Assembly: GCA_019055375.1 (NCBI GenBank)
Contig: JAHQIW010005550.1
Location: forward strand, 48,763 to 112,762
Origin: Parelaphostrongylus tenuis
Taxonomy: Eukaryota > Nematoda > Chromadorea > Rhabditida > Metastrongylidae
Direction: 5' to 3'
DNA length: 64,000 nucleotides
Shown here: positions 22,425 to 32,440 of the stretch, piece after piece
Layout: every line of letters begins with the position of its first letter
Numbering within the stretch: position 1 is the stretch's first letter
The notes under the pieces: generated by a model
Databases searched by the model: none
The model's input: the letters and a program-made list of their open reading frames with translations, nothing else
What the model was told of the DNA's origin: nothing
Position numbers and translations under genes: made by a program

Positions 22425-22860
22425 TTGGTACGTCACAGCCATACGTACGCTTCGAGCCTATCGCCCGTCTCGTCGGTGGAGCATACCCCACACTGAGCCC
22501 TACCTCATATCAGAGATGGCGAGACCTTATCTATGGTAGCGGCACGTGATATTGTGTTATCACATATTGTGTTATATTCAGTTGATGGATAACGGCTTTA
22601 GTTAGTATGTGGAAATCTTTGTCATAGTTGCTTTCAAATTTTTCGAACCATATCCTCTAACAGTCATAATCCATCGCTGAAAAGATGTTTGTAACACAGC
22701 ATCACGTGCTGTCACCCTAAATAGCGTTTCCCCATTCCTGCTGTGAAGTAGGTTTCAGTGTGGGGCGTGGGCCACTGATGAAACGGGCGACGCCCCTGTA
22801 ACGTACGTTTGGCTCTAACATATCAACCTCGAGGCTACAAACATTCTAACAGAATTTATA
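22425..22860. repeat. Palindromic repeat family K
   Basis: The left arm (22,425-22,505) contains, on minus, a decayed hammerhead-like string. The right arm (22,755-22,850) contains the plus motif annotated next. The family recurs, more decayed, at about 59,950-60,120. The arm edges share 'cagtgtggggcgt' with family H ('taatgtggggc'), suggesting the two are related. Confidence 0.5.
22770..22814 (+). ncRNA. Hammerhead-like motif, family K
   Basis: GGCCA, canonical CTGATGA, stem II GGGC-GAC-GCCC, then GTAA in place of GAAA, the 10-nt palindrome AACGTACGTT, and TGGCT. Stem I GGCCA/TGGCT pairs (one G-U). The A-to-T change in the GAA box should abolish cleavage, so this copy is probably inactive. 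Confidence 0.45.
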
Positions 22861-22944
22861 GTTGAGCATAAGCAGGGACACCTTTCTGCAACTTAGTGTT
22901 TTCTTTATTGAAATATGCTGAGTAATAAGCAAAACTAACCTCAG

Positions 22945-23175
22945 GCGGGAGTTCAACCTGTATCTGCGAAGCTTGTTACCACCACACTACTGTGGCCACT
23001 TAGGTAATGGTTCATATCTTCCGTTCCTTAAACTGGCAAAAAAATCCCGCTTGTGATTCCCTCATTTGGTAGCAAGTCCGTCTCCACTTAATGATGCTCT
23101 TTACTTTTCGCCCTCTGGCCCTATGAATCCATGTACTAGCCGGATGCTCATCAACAATATTAAAGAATGTTGAAA
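22945..23175. repeat. Repeat shared with 60,455-60,720
   Basis: On plus, 'aatggttcatatc', 'ttggtagcaa', 'gtcctctggccct' and 'caatatt/ttttagagaatgttgga' occur in the same order at both places. A SINE-G-like head lies on minus at 22,945-23,000 (agtagtgtggtggtaac). Orientation relative to GPATCH1 sequence differs at the two sites, so they are separate insertions. Confidence 0.5.
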
Positions 23176-23204
23176 GAATTTTTTTGGGATTATTCAACGA
23201 ATTC

Positions 23205-23444
23205 TCAGTCATAAACATTGCCAGATATTCTATTACATGTGCTTTATGCACATTTTGTCTTTTGTATGTAACAGTTTATTTTGATGGAGGTTTCATGGTA
23301 CGTTTACTGGTGGCTTCTCGGGTTGCTCCGCGTGTTCTGTTCCATTTTTATGGTTTTTCCTTCGTTTGTAGATTGTAAATTCCAAGAATGGACACTTCGA
23401 AAATTCCGTTCATCATGGGACCAACAAGCCGCCAAACTTCAGAG
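23205..23444 (+). pseudogene. Degraded duplicate of GPATCH1 exons 3-4 with introns
   Basis: The intron stretch 'tcataaacattgccagatat' and the exon starting GTTTCATGG give FHGTFTGGFS, against [10 protein letters not shown] in the gene. The rest of exon 3 and its donor are deleted. A shortened intron leads to 23,387-23,444, which gives EWTLRKFRSSWDQQAAKLQ against [19 protein letters not shown]. It then breaks off into repeat E. Introns are retained, so this is a DNA-level duplication and not a retrocopy. Confidence 0.8.
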
Positions 23445-23600
23445 TTCTTTTCGATCACAAAGGGACAAAAGAATATCCCTCCTCATTGGCTGGGCAGGAT
23501 CCTTTCTAGGAGCATCAGTATTCATTCGAAAGCTTAGATTTCTGGCTATGACCTACATGGCCGATTTTGGGAAGGAGCCTTTTATAACGCTGTAAAATCC
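23445..23600 (+). repeat. Repeat E end fragment
   Basis: 'cattcgaaagcttagatttc' and 'gctatgacctacatggcc' match 55,195-55,235 closely. It truncates the GPATCH1 duplicate. Confidence 0.5.
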
Positions 23601-23634
23601 AAAACAAATCTATGTTACACTGTATAGCAATAGG

Positions 23635-23850
23635 GGCGCCGTGACCTAGTGGTTTTGATGCTCGTCGCGTCGCGCATGGAGCCGAGCTCCACACCCCATC
23701 TGTCTCCGGCAGTCAACATCAACGCCTTATGGAGCGTCACAGACTGTAAAGATTCGAGTAGAGAACGCTCTGTTCGGTTGTCGCTGTACTCAGCATTATT
23801 GTGCATAAGAAGCCTGCCACGCGGCTTATTTATATCTGTCGCAAAAGAAA
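23635..23850 (+). repeat. SINE-B copy
   Basis: Head CCGTGACCTAGTGG then GATGCTCGTCGC, 'gagccgagctccacacccc', 'tctccggcagtcaacatc', 'cgccttatggagcgtcacag'. The tail is decayed. Confidence 0.65.
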
Positions 23851-23884
23851 ACAGCCTAAAAACGATAATTACATAGTACAATAT

Positions 23885-24310
23885 GCCAATCATTTTTTTG
23901 CCACGCATGTCAATGGTCTGTTAAAAAAGGAGACTCATAGAGCCCGATACACGAGTTTCGATCTTGCGATCTCGTCAGTCGGGCAGTGACCCTTTCTCGT
24001 CTTTTGCTAATCTCTGTGGGTGCTCCAGCTCCACAATAAGAGTTAGCGACAACGTACGATTTACACTCTATGTGTTGTACACTCGATTTCTCGTGGCTAG
24101 TTATTCAATATGTCATAATTTTTCATCATAACTTTTATAAATATAAGATTTCGAGTGTTATTTAATATATCATAACTTTCATTTCGAGTGATTTCTTAAG
24201 TTAGCCCTCCTTTAACAGACCACTGACATGCGTGGCTCAAAAATGATTGCAAGGCATATTGAATTTTGAGCTGTGATCTCAAGAAAACACTCGAAACGAA
24301 AGTTACATAA
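23885..24310. repeat. Palindromic repeat family C
   Basis: The left edge ('ccacgcatgtcaatggtctg') is the inverse of the block near 24,210-24,240. It carries the best-preserved family-C hammerhead in its left arm. The right arm ends 'aaaacactcgaaacgaaagt'. Confidence 0.6.
23942..23984 (-). ncRNA. Hammerhead ribozyme motif, family C, well preserved
   Basis: On minus: stem I GCCCGA/TCGGGC (6 of 6 bp), core CTGACGA, stem II GATC-GCAA-GATC (4 bp, GNRA loop), GAA, stem III region ACTCGTGT (one change from the ACACGTGT palindrome), and a GTA cleavage triplet. Every conserved catalytic base is present. Strong candidate for self-cleavage. Activity itself is inferred. Confidence 0.7.
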
Positions 24311-24429
24311 TAGTACATAAAATGTAAATAACCGCTCAACGATATATTGCATAATGAAGCAATCGATCGACGAACTGTCGTAGCTCGATCGATCATGACT
24401 AACTCCACATAGATAGACTGTTTGCAAAC

Positions 24430-24960
24430 ATCGACCACGAGACGGGGATTAGGGGAGTTACCATGTTCACCTCGAAGGCCGAGACCCCGGAGCGGTATGC
24501 AAAGTTGGCCCGTGCATATTATTTAAGTCTTGACTGTGTCAGCATGGTATGGTCAAGACCGATATCAAGAGCCTGATACCTGTGCCCAGAGGGAGAGTAA
24601 CCCATGGCCCTCACTATATTGCTCGTCTCCATGGCACGAGTTTGCAATTACAATTGCTAATGAGGCATCTAGTAATCCATAGTCATAAAACAAGGTGGTA
24701 AAGAACCCTGCGTTTTATGGGATGTGGGTCTGGCTAGTTAGCAAAACCATGTCGTGACCTCCGGGACTACATTGAGTCGCAGACAATGTTAGATCAAGAA
24801 CAATTAGGCAATATGGAAAGAAGGAATGACGATGAATGGGAGAGGCAATCACATGATGCAGCGGACTGGCCTGAAATGATCGACCGCCGCTCGACGCCGG
24901 TCTGCCGCCTGCACATGTAATTTATTGTATCATTCTTCGCGAAGGGCCCGATCGTCGTGC
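24430..24960 (+). repeat. Repeat G, arm 1
   Basis: It contains 'gagacggggattaggggagt', 'aaggccgagaccccggagc', 'ctcgtctccatggcacgag' and 'cgctcgacgccggtctgccgc'. The inverse occurs in the same order at 27,970-27,530. The two arms flank about 2.6 kb that includes the second GPATCH1 relic. Confidence 0.6.
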
Positions 24961-25079
24961 TCGTCCTTCTGTCCTTTGAGCTTACCTAGATAGTCTATTG
25001 TTTTATGCTGTCACTAATATAAACAAAGTAATAGAGAAAATAACAACGAATTTGTATGAGTTGCTATACAGCCAAACTA

Positions 25080-25352
25080 TCCTCGAGATTGCAGGGAGAC
25101 TCGCTTAGCCACTATTGAACGACGTTCAAAAAGAAGACGAAACCACGAGTTGAATGCTAGAAGTACTGGGATCCATGCAGTGAAAAAAATCTCAATGACG
25201 TAGCATTAGTCTGAAGTGTGTATAGCAATCTGATTGAATCCACATAATTGATTGCTAGGAGTACTGGGATCCACGCAGTAAAAAAAAAATATATCAATGA
25301 CGCAGCATGAATCTGAAGTGTGTCTAGCAATCTGATTAAATCCACATAGTAT
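25080..25352 (+). repeat. SINE-B tail followed by a roughly 98-bp tandem duplication
   Basis: The tail 'tcctcgagattgcagggaga' leads to two tandem units starting at about 25,155 and 25,253. Both contain 'agtactgggatcca', 'caatgacg-agcat' and 'ctgaagtgtgt-tagcaatct'. Single units of the same tail start occur at 26,805 and 53,250. Confidence 0.6.
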
Positions 25353-26319
25353 TGGACCGATCCTTGTGCCAGTCTTGCTCTGATCACTTCATTATGCATT
25401 AAATCCCATACTGAGGATCGGACCGTTCGCTGTATTGATTTTCTTCATGCGATTTCTTCGTCTTTGGGTTACTTATTAAGGGACATGGACTCAAAAACTT
25501 CATGTCGACATCATTTCACACAACTCCTCTTCTGCTTGATTGATTGTTTTTGTTGCGTTCTTGTTCTCTACGACTCTGGTTGGATGAAAGGATGCATCTA
25601 TTCTCTGTCATGGTTCTAGTCTGTACTACTGCTCACATACTTCTGGTATGTGTACCATTCGCGTAGGCTAAACCGTTCCTACTCTCATAACCGCCCCATC
25701 TAATGAATTGAGTGCTCTTTGCACACAATTAAGGAACCTGCTTATAAAGGGTAACGGACACAATTCGATATAGCTTATACTTTCAACCACTTATTGTGTA
25801 CTGTTTATCTGACTTCTACGTCTCGCTCATAGCACATTACTGCAACTCGTATATTACTCATTGCATCGTTCACTCGTTCATTCTTTTGCTCACCTTCTTC
25901 TCTAATCACTCTTCGCTAGTTACAGTAAACTTATCATACTCAACAATCGCGCAAAGGCACTGAGCCGCCATTTCAACTCTATCACAAGTTCTTAACATCA
26001 CCATTCGTTTTCATTGCGTATTGCCGTCTTCGTCGTTATTGTTATTATTATTATTCGACGTGTTAACAGTGTTGTTGTGTAGATAATGGTTTAATTACTC
26101 AAATTTGAGGTATCAAACTGTACAACAACTTCGGCCATGACACCGTTCCTCTACTAAAGCTGGTGCATTGGACGGGAATCGGATCCGGATCGCCCGCGTA
26201 TCAGTCGAACCACTGAACCATGAGGTATGGAGGTATATGAACGTGTATACCTATGCAGAGCATTACTTGATCTCACATCATTTCTTCTATCAAACATCGA
26301 TCGTGGTGTCTAGATTTTG
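25353..26319. other. Anonymous sequence with one tRNA-like fragment
   Basis: At 26,160-26,225 the minus strand reads 'catggttcagtggttcgact' and GATCCGATTCCCGTCC, a decayed tRNA-like unit. The rest shows no gene. Confidence 0.35.
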
Positions 26320-27055
26320 AAATATTGAGTAATTTAGGTTTTAACGGAAATCAAATAGATGATGTTTTACTAGTGTTTTGGAAAAGTACCACATATTTTC
26401 ACTGTTTCCTCTTTTGAAGATTACGAACTTTGAAAAAAGCAAAAGGCAGTTCATGCTCAAAAATTTCAATGAACAGTATCATTAGCGTGTGCTGCTAACA
26501 ACTCCATTTCATTTGAAACGCAGGAAATCTTTTAGAATGCGAATTAATGTTCGCATCACTTCGTTTTTCATAGGTATTGAAAATTCGGAGCGCCGTGGCA
26601 GAGAAGGTGAGTGGTTGTGATGCTCGTCGCGACGCGCGTACAGCCAAACTCCAAACTTATCCCTCTCCTCCCGAGCTCAACAGTCTCCGGTAGTCAACAA
26701 GAACGTCCTATGGAACACCACAGCCAGGCTATCCTTGAGATTGCAAGGACGGCATGCTCGAACAGTATTCTACGTTATTCAGGAATAAGACGAAAAATCA
26801 AACGCTGGAAGTACTGGTATCTGTATAATAAGGAACGGGATGACGGGTCATGTAAATGAATTAACGGATGATTGAAAGTCAATGTTGAATTTTAGGGCGG
26901 GATTGAATTCTCTGGTGCACCTCCACAGCAAACGCGATTCAAAGAATTTCTGAAGTTCTACAAGGACATGAGATTAGCCTAAATGTTTCTGTCGACCAGT
27001 TGTTGTGAAATATTGACTGAGTAGTTCATTTATGGTGATAATGAGATCCAATGTT
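26320..27055 (+). pseudogene. Degraded duplicate of GPATCH1 intron 10, exon 11 and intron 11
   Basis: 26,320-26,587 matches intron sequence at 52,460-52,200 ('ttcctcttttgaagatta', 'tttcaatgaaca'). The exon at 26,896-26,968 gives IEFSGAPPQQTRFKEFLKF against [19 protein letters not shown]. The donor GT is changed to AT. Intron homology then continues ('cagttgttgtgaaatattgac'). A SINE-B was inserted into the intron after duplication. Same orientation as the relic at 23.2 kb, so probably one duplicated block. Confidence 0.8.
26588..26860 (+). repeat. SINE-B inserted in the GPATCH1 duplicate
   Basis: Head 'ggagcgccgtggcagag' and 'gttgtgatgctcgtcgcgac', middle 'tctccggtagtcaacaagaa', tail 'aggctatccttgagattgca' and 'aagtactgg'. 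The corresponding intron in the functional gene has no insertion. 'attgaaa' occurs on both sides and may be the target duplication. Confidence 0.65.
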
Positions 27056-27519
27056 CCTGTCTTCGGAAGTCAGAAGGTTATGGTGTGGAGTTCGGAGTTA
27101 ACGCCTTTCTGATCCGTCCGGCGATCTACTGCATAGAAGACGGTGAATTGGATCACCATCTTGATAAAGTATCCGCGCTCGGTAGCACCTTTGAATTCAC
27201 TATTAAGGCACTTAGCTATAGACTACGTTTACTACTGTGCTTATTACTTACTATTCATCTACTCGTGATTAATAGTCGTTTCCAACTAACTTCTATGACT
27301 TTACTTCAAACTTCTTTTTTTTTCAAAACTTTGAGCCCCATGCGGTATAGCAAGTCCCACAAGGCTTCGTTGCTATTTTCACCCTTTCGATTTGCGAATA
27401 TCAGTCAATATCATTTATCATTTAGGGCTCATAGTGCAGAGGTCAATTTTAGAATCTTTGTTGCCGTACAACAGAGCACGGCGATGGAGTTCCGCGCGGA
27501 GAATGGGGATACAATGTGT
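27056..27519. other. Anonymous sequence
   Basis: A 190-codon frame runs from 27,085 into repeat G but shows no domain, and its second half is repeat. Confidence 0.3.
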
Positions 27520-27975
27520 CGGATGCACGCGAGCAATGGACCGACGACGATGGCGGCAGTCGAGCGTCTGGAGCTGACGTGTTCAGCCGCCTGTCTATCC
27601 TCCCTACTAGACATGCCCCTCTCCTTGTTGCATGTTAGTTGCTCGTTGAGCTCATGACTTGACATAGCTTCACAGAAGCGTGTACAATTGCTTAACAATT
27701 CTGGTCTGATTATCGACCACTCACATTCGCCGAAGATTGTAATTGCAAGCCCGTGCCACGGAGACGAACGCACTAGTAAGAGTCATGGGCGACTCACCCC
27801 CGTGGGATAGGTAGCGGGTTTGTTAGACGATCTGGTTACATGCTATGTGAAAATATAAATGATCCACGCAACGGCACTCCTCACATGCCATCTACCCAGC
27901 ATACCACCCCGGGGTCTCGTCCTTCCGAGGTGGCCATGTTATCTCCCCTAGTCTTCGTCTCCTGGTTGCGTCTTG
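27520..27975 (-). repeat. Repeat G, arm 2 (inverted)
   Basis: On minus it reads 'gagacgaagactaggggag', 'gacgagaccccggggtgg', 'tcgtctccgtggcacggg' and 'gctcgactgccgcca', parallel to 24,430-24,960. Confidence 0.6.
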
Positions 27976-28287
27976 CAAGCACTCAAAGTACTTCTCAAGA
28001 ATCACCCGTTGGTTGTTGATTTGTCGCCTCTTATAATTTTGACGTATTGACTTATCACTCATATATCGATCGACCGGACCGAGCCGGTCCATCGGCCGGT
28101 CGTGGTGTTTCGTAGTGTACTGTTGAGGCCTGTCTCTCTTCTACCTATGCCTCTCCTCCACCCGTGTCTCTCATCCACCTGTGTCTCTTACGAGTTCACT
28201 CATTACTTACAGACAGTGACCGACTATTGATCTATTGATTTATTTTCGTAATATCTCGTTGGAGCGTTATTGTATAATTACAACGGG

Positions 28288-28946
28288 TATACCCAATATT
28301 TGGAGTGCTGTGCAAAAACGTTTGCGTCAGCCGGGATTCGAACCCAGATCTCACTCTTTCGGGGAGCGTATGCTAACCGTTGCACTACCGACGCTCGATT
28401 TGCACAGCACTCTTATTTACACTATAACGCGTTGTTTGCCAACAGCCAACCGTCGACGGTCTGGCGGGGCAGCCGCTATCGGCATTGAACCCATTTGTGT
28501 TGACAGACATTGGATATCGATAATTAGTTTAAAATCTTTTTATTTTGACTGCCACCTGCAGTGGTATGACATTATAGTATACCCAATATGGGGAATACTG
28601 CGCAAAAACATTTGCGTCAGTCGGGATTCGAACCCAGATCTCTCTTTTTCCGGGAGCGTATGCTAACTGTTGCACTGCCGACGCTCGTTTCGCTCAGCAC
28701 TCTTATTTAAGCTACAACGCGTTGTCTGCCAACAGCCAACCGTCGACGGTCTGGCGGGGCAGCCGCTATCGGCATTGAACCCATTTGTGTTGACAGACAT
28801 CGGATATCGATAATTAGTTTAAAATCTTTTTATTTTGACTGCCACCTGCAGCGGTATGACATTATAGTATACCCAATATGGGGAATACTGCGCAAAAACA
28901 TTTGCGTCAGCCGGGATTCGAACCCAGATCTCACTCTTTCCGATTC
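28288..28946 (-). repeat. Tandem 290-bp tRNA-like repeat, two units plus a partial third
   Basis: Units start at about 28,291, 28,581 and 28,871. Each contains, on minus, a complete cloverleaf (GCGTCGG acceptor, GTGTAACGG-type D-arm in other copies, GGTTCGAATCC T-arm) framed by the inverted pair gtgctgtgc / gcacagcac, followed by about 190 bp with 'accgtcgacggtctggcgg'. The anticodon loop reads CCCGAAA (anticodon CGA, with C instead of the usual U at position 33). Head-to-tail units point to tandem amplification or a circular intermediate. Confidence 0.75.
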
Positions 28947-28984
28947 GATCTTTAAAAAGAATTTAGACTTCCTCCACATATTAA

Positions 28985-29260
28985 AAACCGTCGATTATAT
29001 GGATCATTTTGGTCTACCAGCCGAAAGCCATCGACTGAACAGTGGTGATGGACCAGTGTCATGGTACACTATGCCATCATCACATACGCCTCCCTCCTTG
29101 CTACAATGCAGGGTTTAATGTGGGGCGGGGGTCACTGACGAGGAGGCCGAAACCTCCGAAACAGCGGTGTATGGCCTTGGCGTACCAACCCCGTTTAGGC
29201 TAAAAACATTCTTTTTTTTGGAATTAATTCTTAATGTTTATCACGACGTTTTAAAAACAG
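28985..29260 (+). repeat. Family H repeat between two 290-bp repeat arrays
   Basis: 'ccatcgactgaacagtggtg', 'cctccctccttgctacaatg' and the hammerhead arm match 7,000-7,215 in order. The end 'aatgtttatcacgac' matches the 6,935 arm. It lies at the centre of a larger inverted arrangement of 290-bp units. Confidence 0.65.
29130..29176 (+). ncRNA. Hammerhead ribozyme motif, family H
   Basis: GGTCA, CTGACGA, stem II GGAGG-CCGAAA-CCTCC, GAAA, ACAGCGGTGT, A, TGGCC. Stem I pairs over 5 bp with one G-U, and stem II over 5 bp. One base breaks the stem III palindrome. All core bases are intact. Confidence 0.65.
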
Positions 29261-29269
29261 TCGATCATA

Positions 29270-29560
29270 TAGAGAATTTAGACTGATTATCGATATCCAA
29301 TGTCTGTCAGCACAAATGGGTTCAATGCCGATAGCGGCTGCCCCGCCAGACCGTCGACGGTTGGCTGTTGGCAGACAACGCGTTATAGCGTAAATAAGAG
29401 TGCTGTGCAAAACGAGCGTCGGTAGTGCAACGGTCAGCATACGCTCCCCGAAAGAGTGAGATCTGGGTTCGAATCCTGGCTGACGCAAACGTTTTTGCAT
29501 AGCACTTCACATATTGGGTATACTATAACATCATACCACTGCAAGTGGCAGTCAAAATAA
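29270..29560 (+). repeat. 290-bp tRNA-like repeat, inverted single unit
   Basis: It carries the same unit as 28,291-28,580 in the opposite orientation. The cloverleaf at 29,416-29,488 has a 7-bp acceptor stem (GCGTCGG/CTGACGC), a 4-bp D stem, a 5-bp anticodon stem and a GGTTCGAATCC T-arm. Confidence 0.75.
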
Positions 29561-29947
29561 GAAGAATTTAGACTGATTATCGATATGCAACGAGTATTGA
29601 TAAATTATTATGTAATTATTGTCTATTTCAGGTTGTTCGTTTGTGCCGATTGATTGTTCGTTTTTGCCAACTGATTGTTCGTTTGATTGGAACTCATTGT
29701 CGTTTGTTCGTCGTACGTACTCATTATTCGTATCGGGAGTATTCAGTGCTGTTTATAAGGATAAATTGATAATCAATTAACGTGTCTGCACAACAACATC
29801 GGACAACATAAGGAAATAAGACCCGCGTAGCGTGAACCGAGCAAAGGGCCAGAACGCAGTATACGCGGGTGCTCACTAGGCTAAACCGTTGATTGATTGC
29901 TGGCAGCTACTATTGCCTTATTCTGAAGAAGCAGTAATAGACAGAGC
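29561..29947. other. Anonymous sequence with short repeats
   Basis: 'attgttcgttt-gcc' is repeated near 29,630-29,690. Otherwise nothing was recognised. Confidence 0.35.
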
Positions 29948-30470
29948 GGTGGCTGCGGTGGTGTAGTGGTAGTTCGCACTCCTCACATGAGTGGAACGCG
30001 ATTTTGACTCCTACTAAGGTTCAAAGGTTTGCATATCACAACATGTATGACGATATAGTTACGAATCGAACGCGCGTCACCCAGTGGTCAGAGGTGGTCT
30101 GTGTTGTGAGCAAGGTCGATGGTTCGATCTTGAGCTCATGGCTCCGCATCCGTCAAGTGGGTTATTCAACTCCGGAAGCTTCATCCTTTATAATCTTTAT
30201 TTATCACGTGGTCTATATTCAGTGAATCTCTGGAAAAAGACCTGTTTCCATGTGGTTTTGAAACAAGGCATGATCATGTGACTATACATTCAAATATACT
30301 GAGTGATATTGAAGACCTTCCACCCATAGGTAAGCTGAACCGCGGAGTTAGCTGGCAGCTTAGATAGTTTATTTTGAGGGAGGAGTAGTATGAAAACGGT
30401 GGGCTCAGTTGCGTAGCGGTAGCACGAGGTATGTGCAAAACGCGACTTCGATTCCCGCTAATGATTTTTC
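29948..30470 (+). repeat. SINE cluster: SINE-G heads at 29,948 and 30,405, SINE-A head at 30,068
   Basis: 29,948: GGTGGTGTAGTGGTAG. 30,068: 'gcgtcacccagtggtcagag' with GGTTCGATCTTG. 30,405: GTTGCGTAGCGGTAGCACG with TTCGATTCCCGC. All three lack a full tail. Confidence 0.5.
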
Positions 30471-31189
30471 TCCAATTAGCAGCAGGTTTTTTTCATGGGC
30501 CCCTATTTTTTCGTGGGCCGCTATACAGAAGTGTATTCCTAAAGTAAACGTAATGGTTGGCATTCAAAGTTCATAGACAGCGAACGTTTCTTGTATTGGT
30601 GTACGATGAGAAGGAACCTCCTCATCTGGTTCTTCATTTCCTTTGATTCAGTTCGTTGCAAAATTTGGAAATCATTTAAGGAAGTCGAGTTTTACAATAT
30701 CTCATGCTCGCATTCGTTGTTTGTTGGCACTGAGAATTTCTTTCAGAAGCTATAAAAAACAAATGTCAACTAAGCGAAGAGTTGCGGCAGCAGAAGAATA
30801 ACGCCTCGATCGCGAACTGGCGCAAGTTGCGACGCAACCATCACCAGGTGAAGGCTTATACTTGTTTTGGCTCGGACTCAAGGAATAGTTTGCATCGTAG
30901 TTTTTCGGACGACACTTTCCATTCATTCGATTCCCAGCACTTTTGGTATTTGATTATCTTCGCATCTATACCCCACTAAGGCTTATAAACACTCCTTATG
31001 TTGTTCTGGTTACTGCTGAGCACTTCGTCTTCTTCTTGAGTGTCTTAAAATGCTGATAGAGTCAGTTCCCCTTGCCGCGGAGGTTGCTGGGCTAAGACGT
31101 TTCCATATAGGCTTGTAGAATAACGCTGGGTTATTCGTTTGACTGCCGAGGACCCAACCTGAGCGTGTCTAACTGACAAGGCTTCTCAC
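30471..31189. other. Anonymous sequence
   Basis: No supported feature. Confidence 0.35.
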
Positions 31190-31320
31190 CCCTATCATGT
31201 GAGCGGCACCACCTCCTGTGCCCCAGCATGGGAACGGCTCCACCTCCCCTCTGCGGCTCTAACCTTAGTGTGGCAATCGCAGTCTGCCTCACTCCTCTCT
31301 GCCATACAGCACCCGTTCAT
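31190..31320 (+). repeat. Third copy of the 14.4-kb inverted-repeat arm
   Basis: 'aaccttagtgtggcaatcgc' and 'ctctctgccatacagcaccc' correspond to 14,430-14,480. Confidence 0.45.
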
Positions 31321-31599
31321 CGGGGGTGAAGGTTCTTGGTTCGATCTCCTGCCCCAGCACCTGCTGGGGTAGGAGGGCGAACATTGGCAGTATGGTGCCT
31401 TTCGGTTCCAACCAATCTTGAAAAGGGATAAACCCCTAATTATAAAGGAATCGACGCCGAATTACTGTAGGTTTCCTAGTGTTAGATTTTCGTTCTCAAT
31501 ACAATATGCTCGGGTCACTGACACACCAAATCACAGCACATCTCATAAAGTAACATCGCAACACAAGTGATCAATGTGCCTAGCGTTGTCTGGTTCAAA

Positions 31600-31720
31600 A
31601 CTCTTGAACTTCGCAGACTGCAAAGATAATATTGCTTCTTGGAGGACTGCGCTATCGAACTCCATATGTTGAACCAGAAGGTCGACCACACGATCATTTT
31701 GGCCATTGCTTATTTTTCCT
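31600..31720 (-). pseudogene. Isolated formin FH2 exon copy, inverted relative to the main relic
   Basis: On minus it reads NDRVVDLLVQHMEFDSAVLQ then EAILSLQSAKFKSFEPDN without a stop. 33,838-33,950 on plus gives the same protein (NDRVVDLLVQHVEFDSAVLQ) but hits a stop after KSFK. The leading 'taagcaatggc' is also shared. It is cut on one side by the Penelope-like element. Confidence 0.7.
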
Positions 31721-32440
31721 TATCTTGACTAGCTGACGCGAGGTTGGTAAAGTAGTCGTAGCAATTCAGCTGACGTTTTGGCGACCCGCCTTCTTCAGAG
31801 CCTGGCGTATGTAGTATTAGTCTATTTGAATGATGCGGATGATCTTATTTATATGCTGCCTAGGTCAGGTCAAAAAATCAAACGAAGAAAGAACGCGAGA
31901 TCTTGCGTGATGGTGACGCACTCGTTCTTCCGGTTCATTTCGGGATTTTGAGCGCTTATCCAAAATGCCTCAAGAGTTTTGTGCGTGGATGTTTTTGATT
32001 CCTGCGCTAGGATTGTGACAGTCACATAAAATCCTTGTTGTTCTGTTTTTGTGCCCTATGTAAATTTAAAGGTTTGGTTTTCTCTATTTTAGATTTACTA
32101 TCTAGATGTTCTTTTATGCGGATGAAAAGTGGACTACCCGTTTCGCCTGCATATTGTTCCCCCGCATGTCTTACATGTTAGTAAGTAAATTGTGCCCAAT
32201 CTCATACAATCCCCTCTTTTTCGTTATGGCAGATCATACAGTTTTTGGTGTTGCACAATCGATCATAAAATTCATTGCGGATCAGCCGATGGCGTAGGGT
32301 AGGAGGTGGGATTTCGATAACTACCACGGAATTTTCAAGACCGCATCTTTTTAGGCTAGTGATTTCGTTTGATATAAATGGCAGTTTGGAGAGAATTTCA
32401 TTCAGGTGTAGAGTGTGGTTTTTTTGGAACCTAATGGACA
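31721..32440 (-). mobile_element. Penelope-like element, 3' part, decayed
   Basis: On minus, 32,430-32,220 gives LPFISNEITSLKRCG, then IPPPTLRHRLIRNEFYDRLC, then NCMICHNEKEG. After frame changes it gives CGEQYAGETG-like residues and FIRIKEHLD, and further on KTLEAFWISAQNPEMNRKN. These resemble the GIY-YIG endonuclease region at the C-terminus of Penelope-like elements. Reverse transcriptase sequence is missing. The tail carries the family-D hammerhead-like sequence. It interrupts the formin relic. Confidence 0.65.
31767..31804 (-). ncRNA. Hammerhead-like motif in the Penelope-like tail, core mutated
   Basis: GGCT, CTGAAGA, stem II GGCG-GGT-CGCC, then AAAACGTC where GAAACGTC is expected, then AGC. 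The loss of the first G of GAAA should inactivate it. The sister copies at 42 and 49 kb have GAAA. Confidence 0.5.

Noticed and set aside
27085..27657. 190-codon plus-strand open frame
   Set aside because: No domain, mixed hydrophobic and low-information sequence, and the last third is repeat G arm 2.
28318..29490. Functional tRNA genes with anticodon CGA
   Set aside because: Each cloverleaf sits in the same longer 290-bp repeat, has C33, and copies vary. A tRNA-derived repeat is more likely.
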